Assembly: GCA_958350755.1 (NCBI GenBank) | Contig: CATWID010000007.1 | Span: 3,539 to 67,538 of the forward strand | Length of the DNA: 64,000 nucleotides | Source: an uncultured Collinsella sp. | GTDB taxonomy: Bacteria; Actinomycetota; Coriobacteriia; Coriobacteriales; Coriobacteriaceae | Direction of reading: 5' to 3' | Shown: piece after piece, positions 41,097-49,778 of the stretch | Position numbering within the stretch: position 1 is the stretch's first letter | Layout: every line of letters begins with the position of its first letter | Program-made: the position numbers and the translations under genes | The notes under the pieces: model-generated | What the model was told of the DNA's origin: nothing | The model's input: only the letters and a program-made list of their open reading frames with translations | The model's database searches: none

Positions 41097-41723
41097 ATGT
41101 CTACCAAGATTGAAGTCAATGCCATGGGCGATGCCTGCCCGCTGCCCGTCGTCAAGACGCTCAAAGCTCTGAAGCAGCTCGATGGCGAGGGCGCCGTCGT
41201 AACCTCGGTCGACAACGAGACCGCCGTCAAGAACATCTCCAAGATGGCGCAGGAAAAGGGCTGCACGGCCTCGGTCGAGAAGGTTTCTGACACCGAGTGG
41301 CACGTGACCGTGACGACCTCTGGCGCCGTTGCCGTGGCCGATCCAGAGCAGGATGGCGCTGCCTTCTGTGATGCCAGCGCCGGCAAGGGCAAGCTCGTCA
41401 TTTCCGTCTACACCGACTGCATGGGCCGCGGCGACGACGAGCTGGGCCACAAGCTCATGAAGGCCTTCATCTTTGCCGTGACGCAGCAGGAGGAGCTGCC
41501 CGCGACCATGCTGTTCTATAACGGCGGCGCCAAGCTCACCGTTGAGGGCTCGCCGGTGCTCGACGACCTGAAGGGCCTGGCCGAGCAGGGCGTTGAGATC
41601 CTTACCTGTGGCACCTGCCTCGATCACTTTGGCATTAAGGACCAGCTTGCCGTGGGCGAGGTCACGAACATGTATGTGATCGTGGAGAAGATGGAGCAGG
41701 CCGTGCGCGTCGTGCGCCCGTAG
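41097..41723 (+). CDS. yedF: Selenium metabolism protein YedF (TusA + DsrE-like domains)
   Basis: A 208-residue two-domain protein. Residues 1-70 are a TusA/SirA domain with GDACPLPVVKT holding the sulfur/selenium-carrying cysteine. Residues about 95-208 are a DsrE-like domain with SVYTDCMGRGDDELG and ILTCGTCLDHFGI. This arrangement is the TIGR03527 YedF family, which occurs beside selD and is thought to carry selenium to it. GAAAGGAA precedes the ATG, 60 bp after selD. Confidence 0.9.
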   Translation: MSTKIEVNAMGDACPLPVVKTLKALKQLDGEGAVVTSVDNETAVKNISKMAQEKGCTASVEKVSDTEWHVTVTTSGAVAVADPEQDGAAFCDASAGKGKLVISVYTDCMGRGDDELGHKLMKAFIFAVTQQEELPATMLFYNGGAKLTVEGSPVLDDLKGLAEQGVEILTCGTCLDHFGIKDQLAVGEVTNMYVIVEKMEQAVRVVRP

Positions 41724-41742
41724 CGTATTGGTTGGAGTTGCC

Positions 41743-41994
41743 ATGAGGGAGAAGCGCCCGGCGCTTGTCATCACGTTTCCCACCACGGCGGCCGCCATGG
41801 GCTGCGAGTCCCTGTGCATCGAGCGCGGCCTTCCCGGGCGAACGATTCCCGTGCCCGGGGAGGTCGCTGCCGGCTGTGGTCTGGCGTGGAAAGCGTTGCC
41901 TGCCGATGAGGAGCTGCTGCGCGGCGAACTCGCCGCGGCGGGCGTTCCCACCGAGGGCTATACCGTGATTGATATGTGGGAGGTCGTGCGATGA
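41743..41994 (+). CDS. DUF3343 domain protein
   Basis: An 83-residue protein with the DUF3343 core GRTIPVPGEVAAGCGLAWKA, whose conserved cysteine lies in AGCGL, plus a second cysteine in GCESLC. The family has a PII/ACT-like size and commonly accompanies yedF and the selenium-type cysteine desulfurase. A selenium-carrier or donor-handling role is inferred from that context only. TTGGAG precedes the ATG. Its stop overlaps the next start in ATGA. Confidence 0.85.
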   Translation: MREKRPALVITFPTTAAAMGCESLCIERGLPGRTIPVPGEVAAGCGLAWKALPADEELLRGELAAAGVPTEGYTVIDMWEVVR

Positions 41995-43130
41995 TCTACC
42001 TGGATAACGCGGCGACGACCATGCACAAGCCGCAGACGGTCATCGATGCCGTGACGCAGGCGATGTGTTCGCTCGGCAATGCCGGGCGCGGTGCCACGTC
42101 GGGCGCGCTCGACGCGGCGCGCACGATTCACGGCTGCCGCGCCAAGCTTGCGCGCTTGCTGGGCTGCCCGAGGGCGGACCATGTGTGCCTTACGCCTAAT
42201 TCCACGGCCGCGCTCAACACCGCCATCAATGGCGTGGTGCGCCGCGGCGACCGCGTGGTCACGACGGTGCTCGAGCACAACTCCGTGTTGCGTCCGCTCA
42301 ACCGCCTGGCGGCAGAGCAGGGCGTGACCGTTGAGCATGCGGGCTGTGACGTAAGCGGCGTGCTCGACTATGACGAGCTCGAGCGGCTGGTCACGCCCGG
42401 TACGCGTGCCGTGGTGGTGACGCATGCCTCTAATGTGACCGGCAACGCGGTCGACATTGCGCGCGTGGCGGCCTTGGCACATGCCGCGGGCGCGCTTGTG
42501 ATCGTCGATGCCTCGCAGTCTGCCGGTACGGCGCATATCGATATGCAGGCCATGGGGCTCGACGTGGTGTGCTTTACCGGCCACAAGGGGCTCATGGGCC
42601 CGCAGGGCACCGGCGGCCTGGCCGTGGCGGAGGGCGTCGACGTGGCGCCCTGGGCCATGGGCGGCACGGGCGTGCACAGCTTCGATGCGTTACAGCCCAT
42701 GGAGTGGCCCACGCGGCTCGAGGCGGGCACGCTCAACGGCCACGGTGTCGCCGGCCTTTCTGTCGGCCTCGACTTTATCGAGGCCCAAGGTGGGGTCGAG
42801 GCGATTGCGGCGCATGAGCGAGCACTGGCGGATCGCTTTCTCGCTGGCGTGCGCGAAATCCCGGAGATCAAGCTCTACGGTGCCTTTGACCAGCCCGTGC
42901 GCTCGGCGATCGTTTCACTCAACGTGGGCGATATCGATTCGGCCGAGATTTCGGACGCGCTCATGCAAGGGTGGGGGATTGCGACGCGCCCCGGCGCCCA
43001 CTGCGCTCCGCTCATGCACCGCGCGTTGGGGACCGAGCGCCAGGGTGTCGTTCGCTTCTCGTTTGGGTATTTCAACACGGACGAGGAAGTTGACGCCGCG
43101 ATTGAAGCTTTGCGCGATTTAGCTTGCTAA
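41991..43130 (+). CDS. Cysteine desulfurase / selenocysteine lyase-type PLP enzyme (TIGR01977-like)
   Basis: A 379-residue class V aminotransferase-fold enzyme. MIYLDNAATT is the usual start, DASQSAGTAHID contains the PLP-binding Asp, TGHKGLMGPQGTGG the PLP lysine, and RPGAHCAPLMHRALGT the catalytic cysteine that receives sulfur or selenium. It probably releases selenium from selenocysteine, or sulfur from cysteine, for SelD. The start overlaps the DUF3343 stop (ATGA), so the two are coupled. It ends the selD-yedF-DUF3343-csd operon. Confidence 0.9.
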   Translation: MIYLDNAATTMHKPQTVIDAVTQAMCSLGNAGRGATSGALDAARTIHGCRAKLARLLGCPRADHVCLTPNSTAALNTAINGVVRRGDRVVTTVLEHNSVLRPLNRLAAEQGVTVEHAGCDVSGVLDYDELERLVTPGTRAVVVTHASNVTGNAVDIARVAALAHAAGALVIVDASQSAGTAHIDMQAMGLDVVCFTGHKGLMGPQGTGGLAVAEGVDVAPWAMGGTGVHSFDALQPMEWPTRLEAGTLNGHGVAGLSVGLDFIEAQGGVEAIAAHERALADRFLAGVREIPEIKLYGAFDQPVRSAIVSLNVGDIDSAEISDALMQGWGIATRPGAHCAPLMHRALGTERQGVVRFSFGYFNTDEEVDAAIEALRDLAC

Positions 43131-43197
43131 AGCGTATATACTTGCGGGATGGGCCTTTTGCCCGTCCCGTTTTTGTTTCGACCCGAAAGGTGGTCCC

Positions 43198-44556
43198 ATG
43201 GCCTCATCCGCGCCGCGCGGCCTGCGCTCCGACCATGTCGTTACCGTCGGTATCGCCCTGTTCTCGATGCTCTTTGGCGCCGGCAACCTTATTATTCCGC
43301 CGCTGCTGGCGCTGCAGGCAGGTTCTGCCACGCCGGTCGCCATGCTCGGCTTTCTCATTGCCGCCATCGGCCTGCCCGTCATGGGCTTTATCGCCGTGGC
43401 ACTTGCCGGAACGGCGCGCGAGCTTGCCGGCCGTGTGCATCCCAAGTTCGGCGAGTTCTTTGTCGCGGCGGTGTATCTGGCTATCGGCCCGTGCCTGGCC
43501 ATTCCGCGCACGAGCTCCACGGCCTTCGAGATGCTGGTGCCGCTGTTGCCCGAGGGCGTCTCGCTCGGCACGGCGCGCCTGGTGTTTGCCGTCGGCTTCT
43601 TTGTCGTCGCGTTTGCGCTCACGCTGCGCCCGGGCGTCATCACACGCGTGCTCGGCCGCATTACGGGCCCCGCGCTCATTGCGCTCATCGTGCTGGTCGT
43701 TGGTGCTGCCGTGATCTCGCCGCTGGGTCCCGCTGCCGCGCCGCAGGCCCCCTACGATGCTGGCGCTGCCGTGCAGGGCTTTCTGACTGGCTATCAGACC
43801 ATGGACCTGCTCGCGTCGCTCGCCTTTGGCATCATCATCGCCGAGACCATCCACGAGTTGGGTGTTACCGATGACAAGCGCGTGGCCTTCGAGATTTCGC
43901 GTTCCGGTGTGATCGCCGGCGTACTCATGGCCATCATCTACTGCGGCTTGGGCCTTGCCGGTATGCAGCTCGGCACCGTGATGCCCGACGCTACCAACGG
44001 CGCCGCCATCCTCGCCCGTTCGGCCTCCATGCATTTTGGGCTTGCCGGCACGGTCGTGGTCTTTGCGATCTTTTTCCTCGCCTGCATGAACGTGTGCATC
44101 GGCCTCATCAGCTGCTGCTCGCGTTACTTCTGCGAGACGTATGTGGTCGAAGGGGGAGCGGAGGCCTCTGAGGAGGCCATGCGCCGCCCCTTTGCGGTTC
44201 TCGCCTTTGTGTTCGCAGCGTTTTCGTGCGTGCTCTCCAACGTGGGCCTCGACGTGATTCTTATGTTCTCGGTGCCCATGCTCAATGCCTTGTATCCCGT
44301 TGCCATTGTGCTGGTGCTTGTGGGCCTGGTGCACGGTTTTTGCGACGCGCATCCGCAGGTATGGGTCTGGGTCGGCGGCGTCGTCGCGGTGCAGAGCGTG
44401 ATCACCTCGGTCCGCGACGCGTTCTTTGCTGGCGCGTGGCTACCGTTCGATGCGCTGCCGCTGGCGGATATCGGTGCCGCGTGGGCGCCGGTCGCCGTGG
44501 TGGCGTTTGTGATAGGCCTGCTCCACAGCCGGTTTGTCGCACATTCGAGGAGCTAG
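43198..44556 (+). CDS. brnQ: Branched-chain amino acid carrier BrnQ (LIVCS family)
   Basis: A 452-residue membrane protein with about 12 helices that takes up leucine, isoleucine and valine with sodium or protons. VTVGIALFSMLFGAGNLIIPP near the start and YLAIGPCLAIPRTSSTAFEM are characteristic of the family. GAAAGG precedes the ATG. It separates the selenium-supply operon from the tRNA pair and has no obvious link to either. Confidence 0.9.
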   Translation: MASSAPRGLRSDHVVTVGIALFSMLFGAGNLIIPPLLALQAGSATPVAMLGFLIAAIGLPVMGFIAVALAGTARELAGRVHPKFGEFFVAAVYLAIGPCLAIPRTSSTAFEMLVPLLPEGVSLGTARLVFAVGFFVVAFALTLRPGVITRVLGRITGPALIALIVLVVGAAVISPLGPAAAPQAPYDAGAAVQGFLTGYQTMDLLASLAFGIIIAETIHELGVTDDKRVAFEISRSGVIAGVLMAIIYCGLGLAGMQLGTVMPDATNGAAILARSASMHFGLAGTVVVFAIFFLACMNVCIGLISCCSRYFCETYVVEGGAEASEEAMRRPFAVLAFVFAAFSCVLSNVGLDVILMFSVPMLNALYPVAIVLVLVGLVHGFCDAHPQVWVWVGGVVAVQSVITSVRDAFFAGAWLPFDALPLADIGAAWAPVAVVAFVIGLLHSRFVAHSRS

Positions 44557-44567
44557 AATATCGCCGC

Positions 44568-44596
44568 TTGCACAGGCGGGAAGTCTCCCCTATAAT
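44568..44596 (+). promoter_or_regulatory. Promoter of the tRNA-Pro/tRNA-Gly pair
   Basis: TTGCAC (44568-44573) and TATAAT (44591-44596) are exactly 17 bp apart, about 50 bp before tRNA-Pro. It is one of the best sigma-70-type promoters in the window. Confidence 0.75.
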
Positions 44597-44647
44597 TTCC
44601 TTCGCTTTGGGACACGCAAGGTTTAGACCTTAGCTGCTCAACACCTT

Positions 44648-44724
44648 CGGGACGTGGCGCAGTTTGGTAGCGCGCCTGCTTTGGGAGCAGGATGTCGCAG
44701 GTTCAAATCCTGTCGTCCCGACCA
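44648..44724 (+). tRNA. tRNA-Pro (TGG)
   Basis: The acceptor stem pairs CGGGACG with CGTCCCG, followed by A and an encoded CCA. The anticodon stem-loop CCTGC-TTTGGGA-GCAGG gives anticodon TGG. GGTTCAAATCC is the T arm. Six bases separate it from the next tRNA. Confidence 0.95.
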
Positions 44725-44730
44725 TATCTT

Positions 44731-44804
44731 GCGGGCGTAGTTCAATGGTAGAACCCCAGCCTTCCAAGCTGATGACGCGGGTTCGATTCCCGTCGCCCGC
44801 TCCA
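44731..44804 (+). tRNA. tRNA-Gly (TCC)
   Basis: The acceptor stem pairs GCGGGCG with CGCCCGC, followed by T and an encoded CCA. The anticodon loop CTTCCAA gives TCC. The T arm is GGGTTCGATTCCC. Its last 18 nt are repeated directly at 44990-45007, and 21 nt are repeated in inverted form at 44867-44887. Confidence 0.95.
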
Positions 44805-44866
44805 TAAGAATTGTTTTAACGGCTTTGGTTTCCTTTGGGAATCAGAGCTGTTTTCGTTTACGCGCC

Positions 44867-45007
44867 GGGCGACGGGAATCGAACCCGTCAGGGTGCGGAG
44901 CTGAGAAAATGCGTGAGCATTTTCCAGCGCAGCACGCAAGGGCCGAAGGCCCGCAGCGAAACAAGGATTTGCGAAGCAAATCCTTGGACTTCCCGTCGCC
45001 CGCTCCA
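44867..45007. repeat. tRNA-Gly-derived nested palindrome with three internal hairpins
   Basis: The left arm (44867-44887) is the exact complement of the T-arm/acceptor region of the adjacent tRNA-Gly. The right arm (44990-45007) is a direct copy of the tRNA's last 18 nt. The two arms pair over 12-13 bp. Between them are three hairpins: GAAAATGC-GTGA-GCATTTTC, GGGCC-GAA-GGCCC and CAAGGATTTGC-GAA-GCAAATCCTTG. No intact tRNA is formed. It fills most of the 323-bp gap before the formate channel gene. Confidence 0.85.
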
Positions 45008-45127
45008 AGCTATATAATCGCAGGCCAATATGCTAATTTGGCTCGCGTTTATTTTTATACCGTCCGACCTCGCGGGGCAAATGAACCAAGAGCGTTTGTC
45101 CCACATCGTAAGAAAGTAGTGATTGCC

Positions 45128-45964
45128 ATGGCACAGAGTAAGGCAGAATACCCCACCCCCGACTGCCTGGCGCCCGCCGCGATCGAGGCTAAGTCCGAGG
45201 CCGCCGGCGTTACCAAGGCCAACCTGCCGGTCTCGAAGGCCTTTTTGCTCGCCATGTTCGCCGGAGCGTTTATCGCCTTCGGCGGCCTGTTCTTCACGGT
45301 CTTTCTGAGCGATCCCACGCTTGGCTGGGGCGCCCAGCGCTTCGTGGGCGGTCTTGCTTTTTGCCTGGGACTGGTGCTCGTGCTCATTTGCGGCGCGGAG
45401 CTGTTTACCGGTAACTCGCTTATGGTATGCGCGCTTAAGAGCAAAAAGATTACGCTCGTCCAGATGTTCAAGGCTTGGGCTGTTGTGTGGATCGGCAACT
45501 TTGCCGGCGCCCTGTTCGTTGTCTTTTTGATTTACATGGCAGCTATTTATAAGCTCAACGGCGAGGCCGTCGCCAATACCATGGTGAGCGTCGCCGCCGG
45601 TAAGGTTGCGATCGACGCCGTTACCATCTTCTTCCGCGGCATTTTGTGCAACATCTTTGTCTGCCTGGCCGTATGGATCGGCACTGCCGGCAAGACCGTG
45701 GTCGACAAGGTCGTGGGCATTTTGCTGCCCATCGCTGCCTTTGTGGCCTGCGGTTTTGAGCACTGCGTCGCCAACATGTACTTTTTGCCCATGGGTATTT
45801 TGATGCACTCCTGCGGCTATGGAGCCGATGTCGCTGGCGCCGATGCCCTCAACGCTGCCGGGTTGGCGCTCAACCTTACGGTCGCCACGCTGGGCAATAT
45901 CGTGGGTGGCGCCCTGATCGTGGCGCTGGGCTACTGGTTTATCTACGCCAACAAAGAGTCCTAA
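45128..45964 (+). CDS. Formate/nitrite transporter family channel
   Basis: A 278-residue FNT-family channel with six predicted helices. AGAFIAFGGLFFTVFLS, CGAELFTGNSLMV (the Omega-loop region) and CGFEHCVANMYFLPMG with the central conserved histidine are family blocks. It moves formate, nitrite or a related small anion. The molybdenum and selenium genes around it favour formate, since formate dehydrogenase needs both elements. The start has only a weak AAGAAAG site. Confidence 0.87.
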   Translation: MAQSKAEYPTPDCLAPAAIEAKSEAAGVTKANLPVSKAFLLAMFAGAFIAFGGLFFTVFLSDPTLGWGAQRFVGGLAFCLGLVLVLICGAELFTGNSLMVCALKSKKITLVQMFKAWAVVWIGNFAGALFVVFLIYMAAIYKLNGEAVANTMVSVAAGKVAIDAVTIFFRGILCNIFVCLAVWIGTAGKTVVDKVVGILLPIAAFVACGFEHCVANMYFLPMGILMHSCGYGADVAGADALNAAGLALNLTVATLGNIVGGALIVALGYWFIYANKES

Positions 45965-45986
45965 AGGACCCAACCCATAACCGACC

Positions 45987-46073
45987 AAAAAGGGACAGGT
46001 TTATTTTGGCAGGTTTTGAGCGAGGCGCTGCGCCGTCTTGTCACGAGCTGCCATAATGGACCTGTCCCTTTTT
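45987..46073. repeat. Family B palindrome, copy 1
   Basis: AAAAAGGGACAGGT pairs with ACCTGTCCCTTTTT, and TTTGGCAG partly with CTGCCA further in. It sits between the formate channel gene and selA and may serve as a terminator through its TTTTT. The second copy is at 59091-59175. Confidence 0.75.
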
Positions 46074-46148
46074 GCATGTGCGTTGCCGCATTTTGCTGCT
46101 GACGACAAAGGGGACCCGCTTTTTATTGAACATGTCGAAAGGCTTTCC

Positions 46149-47606
46149 ATGAGCGACTGCGAATCCATGCCTGCCGAGGTGCGCGACCGCCTGCGCTCCA
46201 TTCCCGCCGTTCACGAGCTGCTGGCCGAGTGGCCGGTCATGAAGGCTGCCGGCGATGCGGGCGACATGATTGTGCGCGAGGCGATTGATGCCGAGCTCGA
46301 TGCCGAGCGCGAGGCGATTCGCTCTGGCGTCCCCGCTAGGAATAAGCGCGAGCTCGCCTTGGCCATCGAGCAGCGGTGCCACCGACTGTCGCTGCCGACC
46401 CTGCGCCCTGCCGTCAACGCGTCGGGCGTTGTGATTCACACCAATCTGGGCCGTGCTCCGCTTGCTCCCGCAGCGGTGCAGGCGGTGGCCGATGTCGCCC
46501 GCGGCTACAGCACGCTTGAGTATGACGTCGCGACCTGTGCCCGTGGGGGCCGCAAAGAGCATGCCGCGCGTCTGCTGCGCACGCTCACGGGGGCGCAGGA
46601 CGCCCTGGTTGTCAACAACAACGCCGCGGCGGTGCTGCTGGTGCTTGCCGCGCATGCAAGCGGCAAAGAGGTCATCGTGAGCCGTGGCGAGCTTGTCGAG
46701 GTGGGCGGCAGCTTCCGCATTCCCGATATCATGGCGGCTTCGGGTGCCAAGCTTGTCGAGGTGGGCTCCACCAACCGCACGCATCTGGATGATTACCGAA
46801 GCGCCATTACGCCCAATACGGCGATGATCTTGAAAGTTCATCCTTCTAACTACCGTATCGAGGGTTTCCACGAGGAGGTTTCCGCGGCGGAGCTTTCTGC
46901 GCTGGCGCATGAGCACGGGCTGTTACTGTACGAGGACCAGGGCTCGGGCGCTTTGCTTACAGATGAGGTGCTCGTCGATGCTGGGGAGAAGCCCACGTCC
47001 GCCTCGCTTTGCGCCGGCGTTGACGTCGTCTCGTGCTCGGGCGACAAGCTGCTCGGCGCCTCGCAAGCGGGCATTATTCTCGGTAGCGCCCAGGTAATCG
47101 CCGCCTGTGCCTCGCATCCGCTTATGCGCGCGCTTCGCCCCGGCAAGCTCACGCTCGCGGCGCTCGAGGCCACTTTGCGCCTGTATGTGACCGGATCCGA
47201 TACAGCGCATCGGGAGATCCCGGTGCTCAACATGCTTTCCGGCGCGCCGGCTCCGCTCGAGCGTCAGGCCAAGCGCCTGCATGACCGCATGCTGCGCAAG
47301 CTTCGCGAGTCTCAGTGTGAGGAGGCGGTGGAGCTGCAGGTTGTCGAGGGCGTGTCTGCTCCGGGCGGCGGTTCGCTGCCGACCGTCGAGCTCCCAACTT
47401 TTTGCGTTGCCGTCTGTCCCGTCGATGGGCGTCTATCCGCCGATGGCCTAAAGCGCGCTATGGTACAGGAGCCCGATACGCCGGTTGTGACGCGCGTGCG
47501 GCACGACCAGGTGCTTTTTGACGTTCGCACGCTTTTGCGCGACACCGACCTTGACCTGTGTGCGTCTGCGTTGGCGGATGCCGTGCGGGCAGGTTTGCGT
47601 CGATGA
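46149..47606 (+). CDS. selA: L-seryl-tRNA(Sec) selenium transferase SelA
   Basis: SelA converts seryl-tRNA-Sec to selenocysteyl-tRNA-Sec using selenophosphate. The 485-residue PLP enzyme has VINASGVVIHTNLGRAPL-type sequence (here AVNASG), STLEYD, VVNNNAAAVLLVL, and SCSGDKLLGASQAGII with the PLP lysine. The ATG at 46149 follows GAAAGG. An in-frame extension upstream runs through a family B palindrome and is rejected. selB overlaps its stop codon. Confidence 0.94.
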   Translation: MSDCESMPAEVRDRLRSIPAVHELLAEWPVMKAAGDAGDMIVREAIDAELDAEREAIRSGVPARNKRELALAIEQRCHRLSLPTLRPAVNASGVVIHTNLGRAPLAPAAVQAVADVARGYSTLEYDVATCARGGRKEHAARLLRTLTGAQDALVVNNNAAAVLLVLAAHASGKEVIVSRGELVEVGGSFRIPDIMAASGAKLVEVGSTNRTHLDDYRSAITPNTAMILKVHPSNYRIEGFHEEVSAAELSALAHEHGLLLYEDQGSGALLTDEVLVDAGEKPTSASLCAGVDVVSCSGDKLLGASQAGIILGSAQVIAACASHPLMRALRPGKLTLAALEATLRLYVTGSDTAHREIPVLNMLSGAPAPLERQAKRLHDRMLRKLRESQCEEAVELQVVEGVSAPGGGSLPTVELPTFCVAVCPVDGRLSADGLKRAMVQEPDTPVVTRVRHDQVLFDVRTLLRDTDLDLCASALADAVRAGLRR

Positions 47607-49567
47607 CCGCGCGCGAGCTTGTCGAATGTCCCGTTATCGTCGGAACGGCAGGACACGTCGACCACGGAAAGTCGGCCCTTATCGAGGCGCTGACCGGCAA
47701 AAATCCCGACCGTCTGGAGGTCGAACGGCGCCGAGGCATGACCACTGAGCTCGGCTTTGGCGAGCTCGAGCTTCCCAGCGGCAAGCTTGTCGGCTTGGTC
47801 GACGTACCCGGGCATGCGCACTATCTGCGCGCCATGGTACAGGGCGCCACCGGCGTGGACGTTGCGTTGCTGGCGGTTTCGGCCGTTGAGGGCGTGATGC
47901 CGCAGACCCGCGAGCACGTTCGGGTTCTGGAGCTGTTGGGTGTGACGCGCATGGTCGTCGCACTCACGATGCGCGATTTGGCCGACCACGAGATTGCCGC
48001 GCTGGCGGAGCTCGATGTCGAGGCGTTTCTGGACGGGACCGTGTTTGCGGGTGCCTCTATAGTGCCGGTGTCCTCCAAGACGGGCGAGGGCCTGGACGAG
48101 CTGCTTACGACGCTCGATAACACGGTTTGTTCGTGCTGGTCGGAGCATCTGGAGGCGACCGCTGGCTCGGGCGCCGCGCCCCGTCTTCCCATCGACCGTT
48201 GCTTTAGCATCCGCGGCACCGGAACCGTCGTGACGGGTACGCTGCACGACGGTCCCGTTTCGGTTGGCGATGAGCTCGTTGCGCTGCCGTCGCAAACGCG
48301 CTGTCGCGTGCGCGGGGTGCAGGTTCACGGGGATACCCAGTGCGCGGTTCCCGGCCAGCGCGTCGCCCTGAACCTGGTGGGCGATGGCGTGGCGGGCCTC
48401 AAGCGCGGCGAGATGCTCGGCGTCGAGGGTCGCGTGGGCCAGACGCTGCGCTTTTTGATGCAACTGACATATGTGGGGCGCGATGGCGTGCGAGCCGGCG
48501 TTCTTGCTTCGGGTACACGCGTGCACGTTATGGCGGGCACGGCTGAGGTGCTCGGCCGCATTATGCTTTTAGACGACGAGCCGCCTATTGCGGTCGGCGA
48601 GACGCGTGTGGTGCAGGTGCGCCTGGAACGGCCGCTGCCGTTGCGCGCCGGCGATCATGCCGTCATTCTGTCGTATTCGCCGATTTCGCTGCTTGGCGGC
48701 GGACGCGTCCTGCTATCGCGCTGTCGCCGCGCGCGGGTCCTGTCGGCGGGGGAGCGCGCGTTGTATGCGGCGCTTGAGTCCGGAGATGTCGCGGACGGCG
48801 TACACGCGTGGCTGGCGCTGCAAACGCTGCCTGTTGCTGCTGCCGGTGTTGCCGCAGCGCTCGATCTTGTTACCGGCGAGGTCGAGATCGTTTTGCGTGG
48901 GCTTGTGGACCAGGCTGCCGTGTGCGAGCTTGCTGCGGGCGGTGCGGTGCTCTACGCAGATGCCTCGGCTCTCGATGCTGCAATGGATGTGCTGGCTGCG
49001 GCCTTGTCCTCCATGCACGCGGCGGCTCCCAAGGAGATCGGCTTTACGTCCGGTGCGGTCGCGCACGCGGCTTGGCCGGGCGCCGGTAACGATGTCGCGA
49101 TGGCACTTATTGCCGAGGGCTGTGCACGTGGCGTGTGCGCCGTCGACGGTGCCGAGGTGTTCGACCCGCATTCCGCCGCCGCGGCGATACGCGTGGTGCG
49201 CGAGGCTGGCCAGCGTATCGTGGCCCTGCTGGATGAGGCCGGTCTTAATGCGCCGACGCTTCCCGAGGTGAGCGAACAGTTGCAGCTCGATCGCGACACC
49301 ATGACGCGTGCACTGCGCGAGCTTTCGCTCAACCACTCGATCGTTAAGGTCGAGCGCGACGTTGCCTTGTCCGCCGCTGCCGAGGCCCATGCGCGTGAGG
49401 TTGTTGCGACGGCTATCGAGGCTGCTGGCGGCGCCGCCACCACGAGTGTGCTGCGCGAAGCCCTGGGCGTGTCGCGCAAACGAACCATTAGCATCTTGGA
49501 GCACCTGGATGCCGTGCGCTTTACAGTACTCGACAAGGAGTCCGGCGGTCTGAGATCGCTGCGTTAG
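47603..49567 (+). CDS. selB: Selenocysteine-specific elongation factor SelB
   Basis: SelB carries selenocysteyl-tRNA-Sec to ribosomes paused at a UGA with a SECIS hairpin. The 654-residue GTPase has G1 GTAGHVDHGKSAL, switch region RGMTTELGF, and G3 DVPGH. Domains II and III (about 190-370) and a C-terminal winged-helix region (about 430-654) for SECIS binding follow. G4 reads ALTMRDLAD, where most GTPases have (N/T)KxD, so the usual lysine is methionine. The start overlaps the selA stop (ATGA). tRNA-Sec follows 62 bp downstream. Confidence 0.94.
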   Translation: MTARELVECPVIVGTAGHVDHGKSALIEALTGKNPDRLEVERRRGMTTELGFGELELPSGKLVGLVDVPGHAHYLRAMVQGATGVDVALLAVSAVEGVMPQTREHVRVLELLGVTRMVVALTMRDLADHEIAALAELDVEAFLDGTVFAGASIVPVSSKTGEGLDELLTTLDNTVCSCWSEHLEATAGSGAAPRLPIDRCFSIRGTGTVVTGTLHDGPVSVGDELVALPSQTRCRVRGVQVHGDTQCAVPGQRVALNLVGDGVAGLKRGEMLGVEGRVGQTLRFLMQLTYVGRDGVRAGVLASGTRVHVMAGTAEVLGRIMLLDDEPPIAVGETRVVQVRLERPLPLRAGDHAVILSYSPISLLGGGRVLLSRCRRARVLSAGERALYAALESGDVADGVHAWLALQTLPVAAAGVAAALDLVTGEVEIVLRGLVDQAAVCELAAGGAVLYADASALDAAMDVLAAALSSMHAAAPKEIGFTSGAVAHAAWPGAGNDVAMALIAEGCARGVCAVDGAEVFDPHSAAAAIRVVREAGQRIVALLDEAGLNAPTLPEVSEQLQLDRDTMTRALRELSLNHSIVKVERDVALSAAAEAHAREVVATAIEAAGGAATTSVLREALGVSRKRTISILEHLDAVRFTVLDKESGGLRSLR

Positions 49568-49629
49568 CGGTTTCCGCATCGCTCTTTTCGGTTGTGGTCT
49601 GTTGGGTTTGGTAAAATACCGCCACGTTT

Positions 49630-49726
49630 GGGAGCGGATGGGCTCCGGTGGGCCCCGCGGTCTTCAAAACCGTTGTGAGGCGTGCAAAACGTCTTGGATG
49701 TGTTCGATTCACATCCGTTCCCGCCA
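49630..49726 (+). tRNA. selC: tRNA-Sec (TCA)
   Basis: A 97-nt tRNA including CCA, with the hallmarks of tRNA-Sec: an 8-bp acceptor stem (GGGAGCGG with CCGTTCCC, one G-T pair), a long variable arm, and an anticodon loop CTTCAAA giving TCA. The T arm is GGATGTGTTCGATTCACATCC. A TAAAAT hexamer about 15 bp before it may be its -10 element. It completes the selA-selB-selC set. Confidence 0.95.
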
Positions 49727-49739
49727 ACGCATCTCGCCA

Positions 49740-49778
49740 AAACCACCACAAAGGTGCCTGTCCCCTTTGTGGTGGTTT
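49740..49778. repeat. Family C palindrome, copy 3 (variant)
   Basis: AAACCACCACAAAG pairs perfectly with CTTTGTGGTGGTTT around GTGCCTGTCCC. Compared with the copies at 1697 and 1976, substitutions in one arm are matched by the compensating change in the other. It follows tRNA-Sec by 13 bp. The 210 bp from here to gdhA hold no other recognisable feature. Confidence 0.8.

Noticed and set aside
44787..45007. Integrated island using tRNA-Gly as attachment site
   Set aside because: The 18-bp direct repeat would fit, but only about 200 bp lie between the copies and there is no integrase or cargo. An ancient excised element cannot be excluded, so the structure is reported as a repeat instead.
44742..45008. 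Possible proteins across the tRNA-Gly element
   Set aside because: Their RRESNP-like strings are translations of tRNA T-arm sequence, a well-known artefact.
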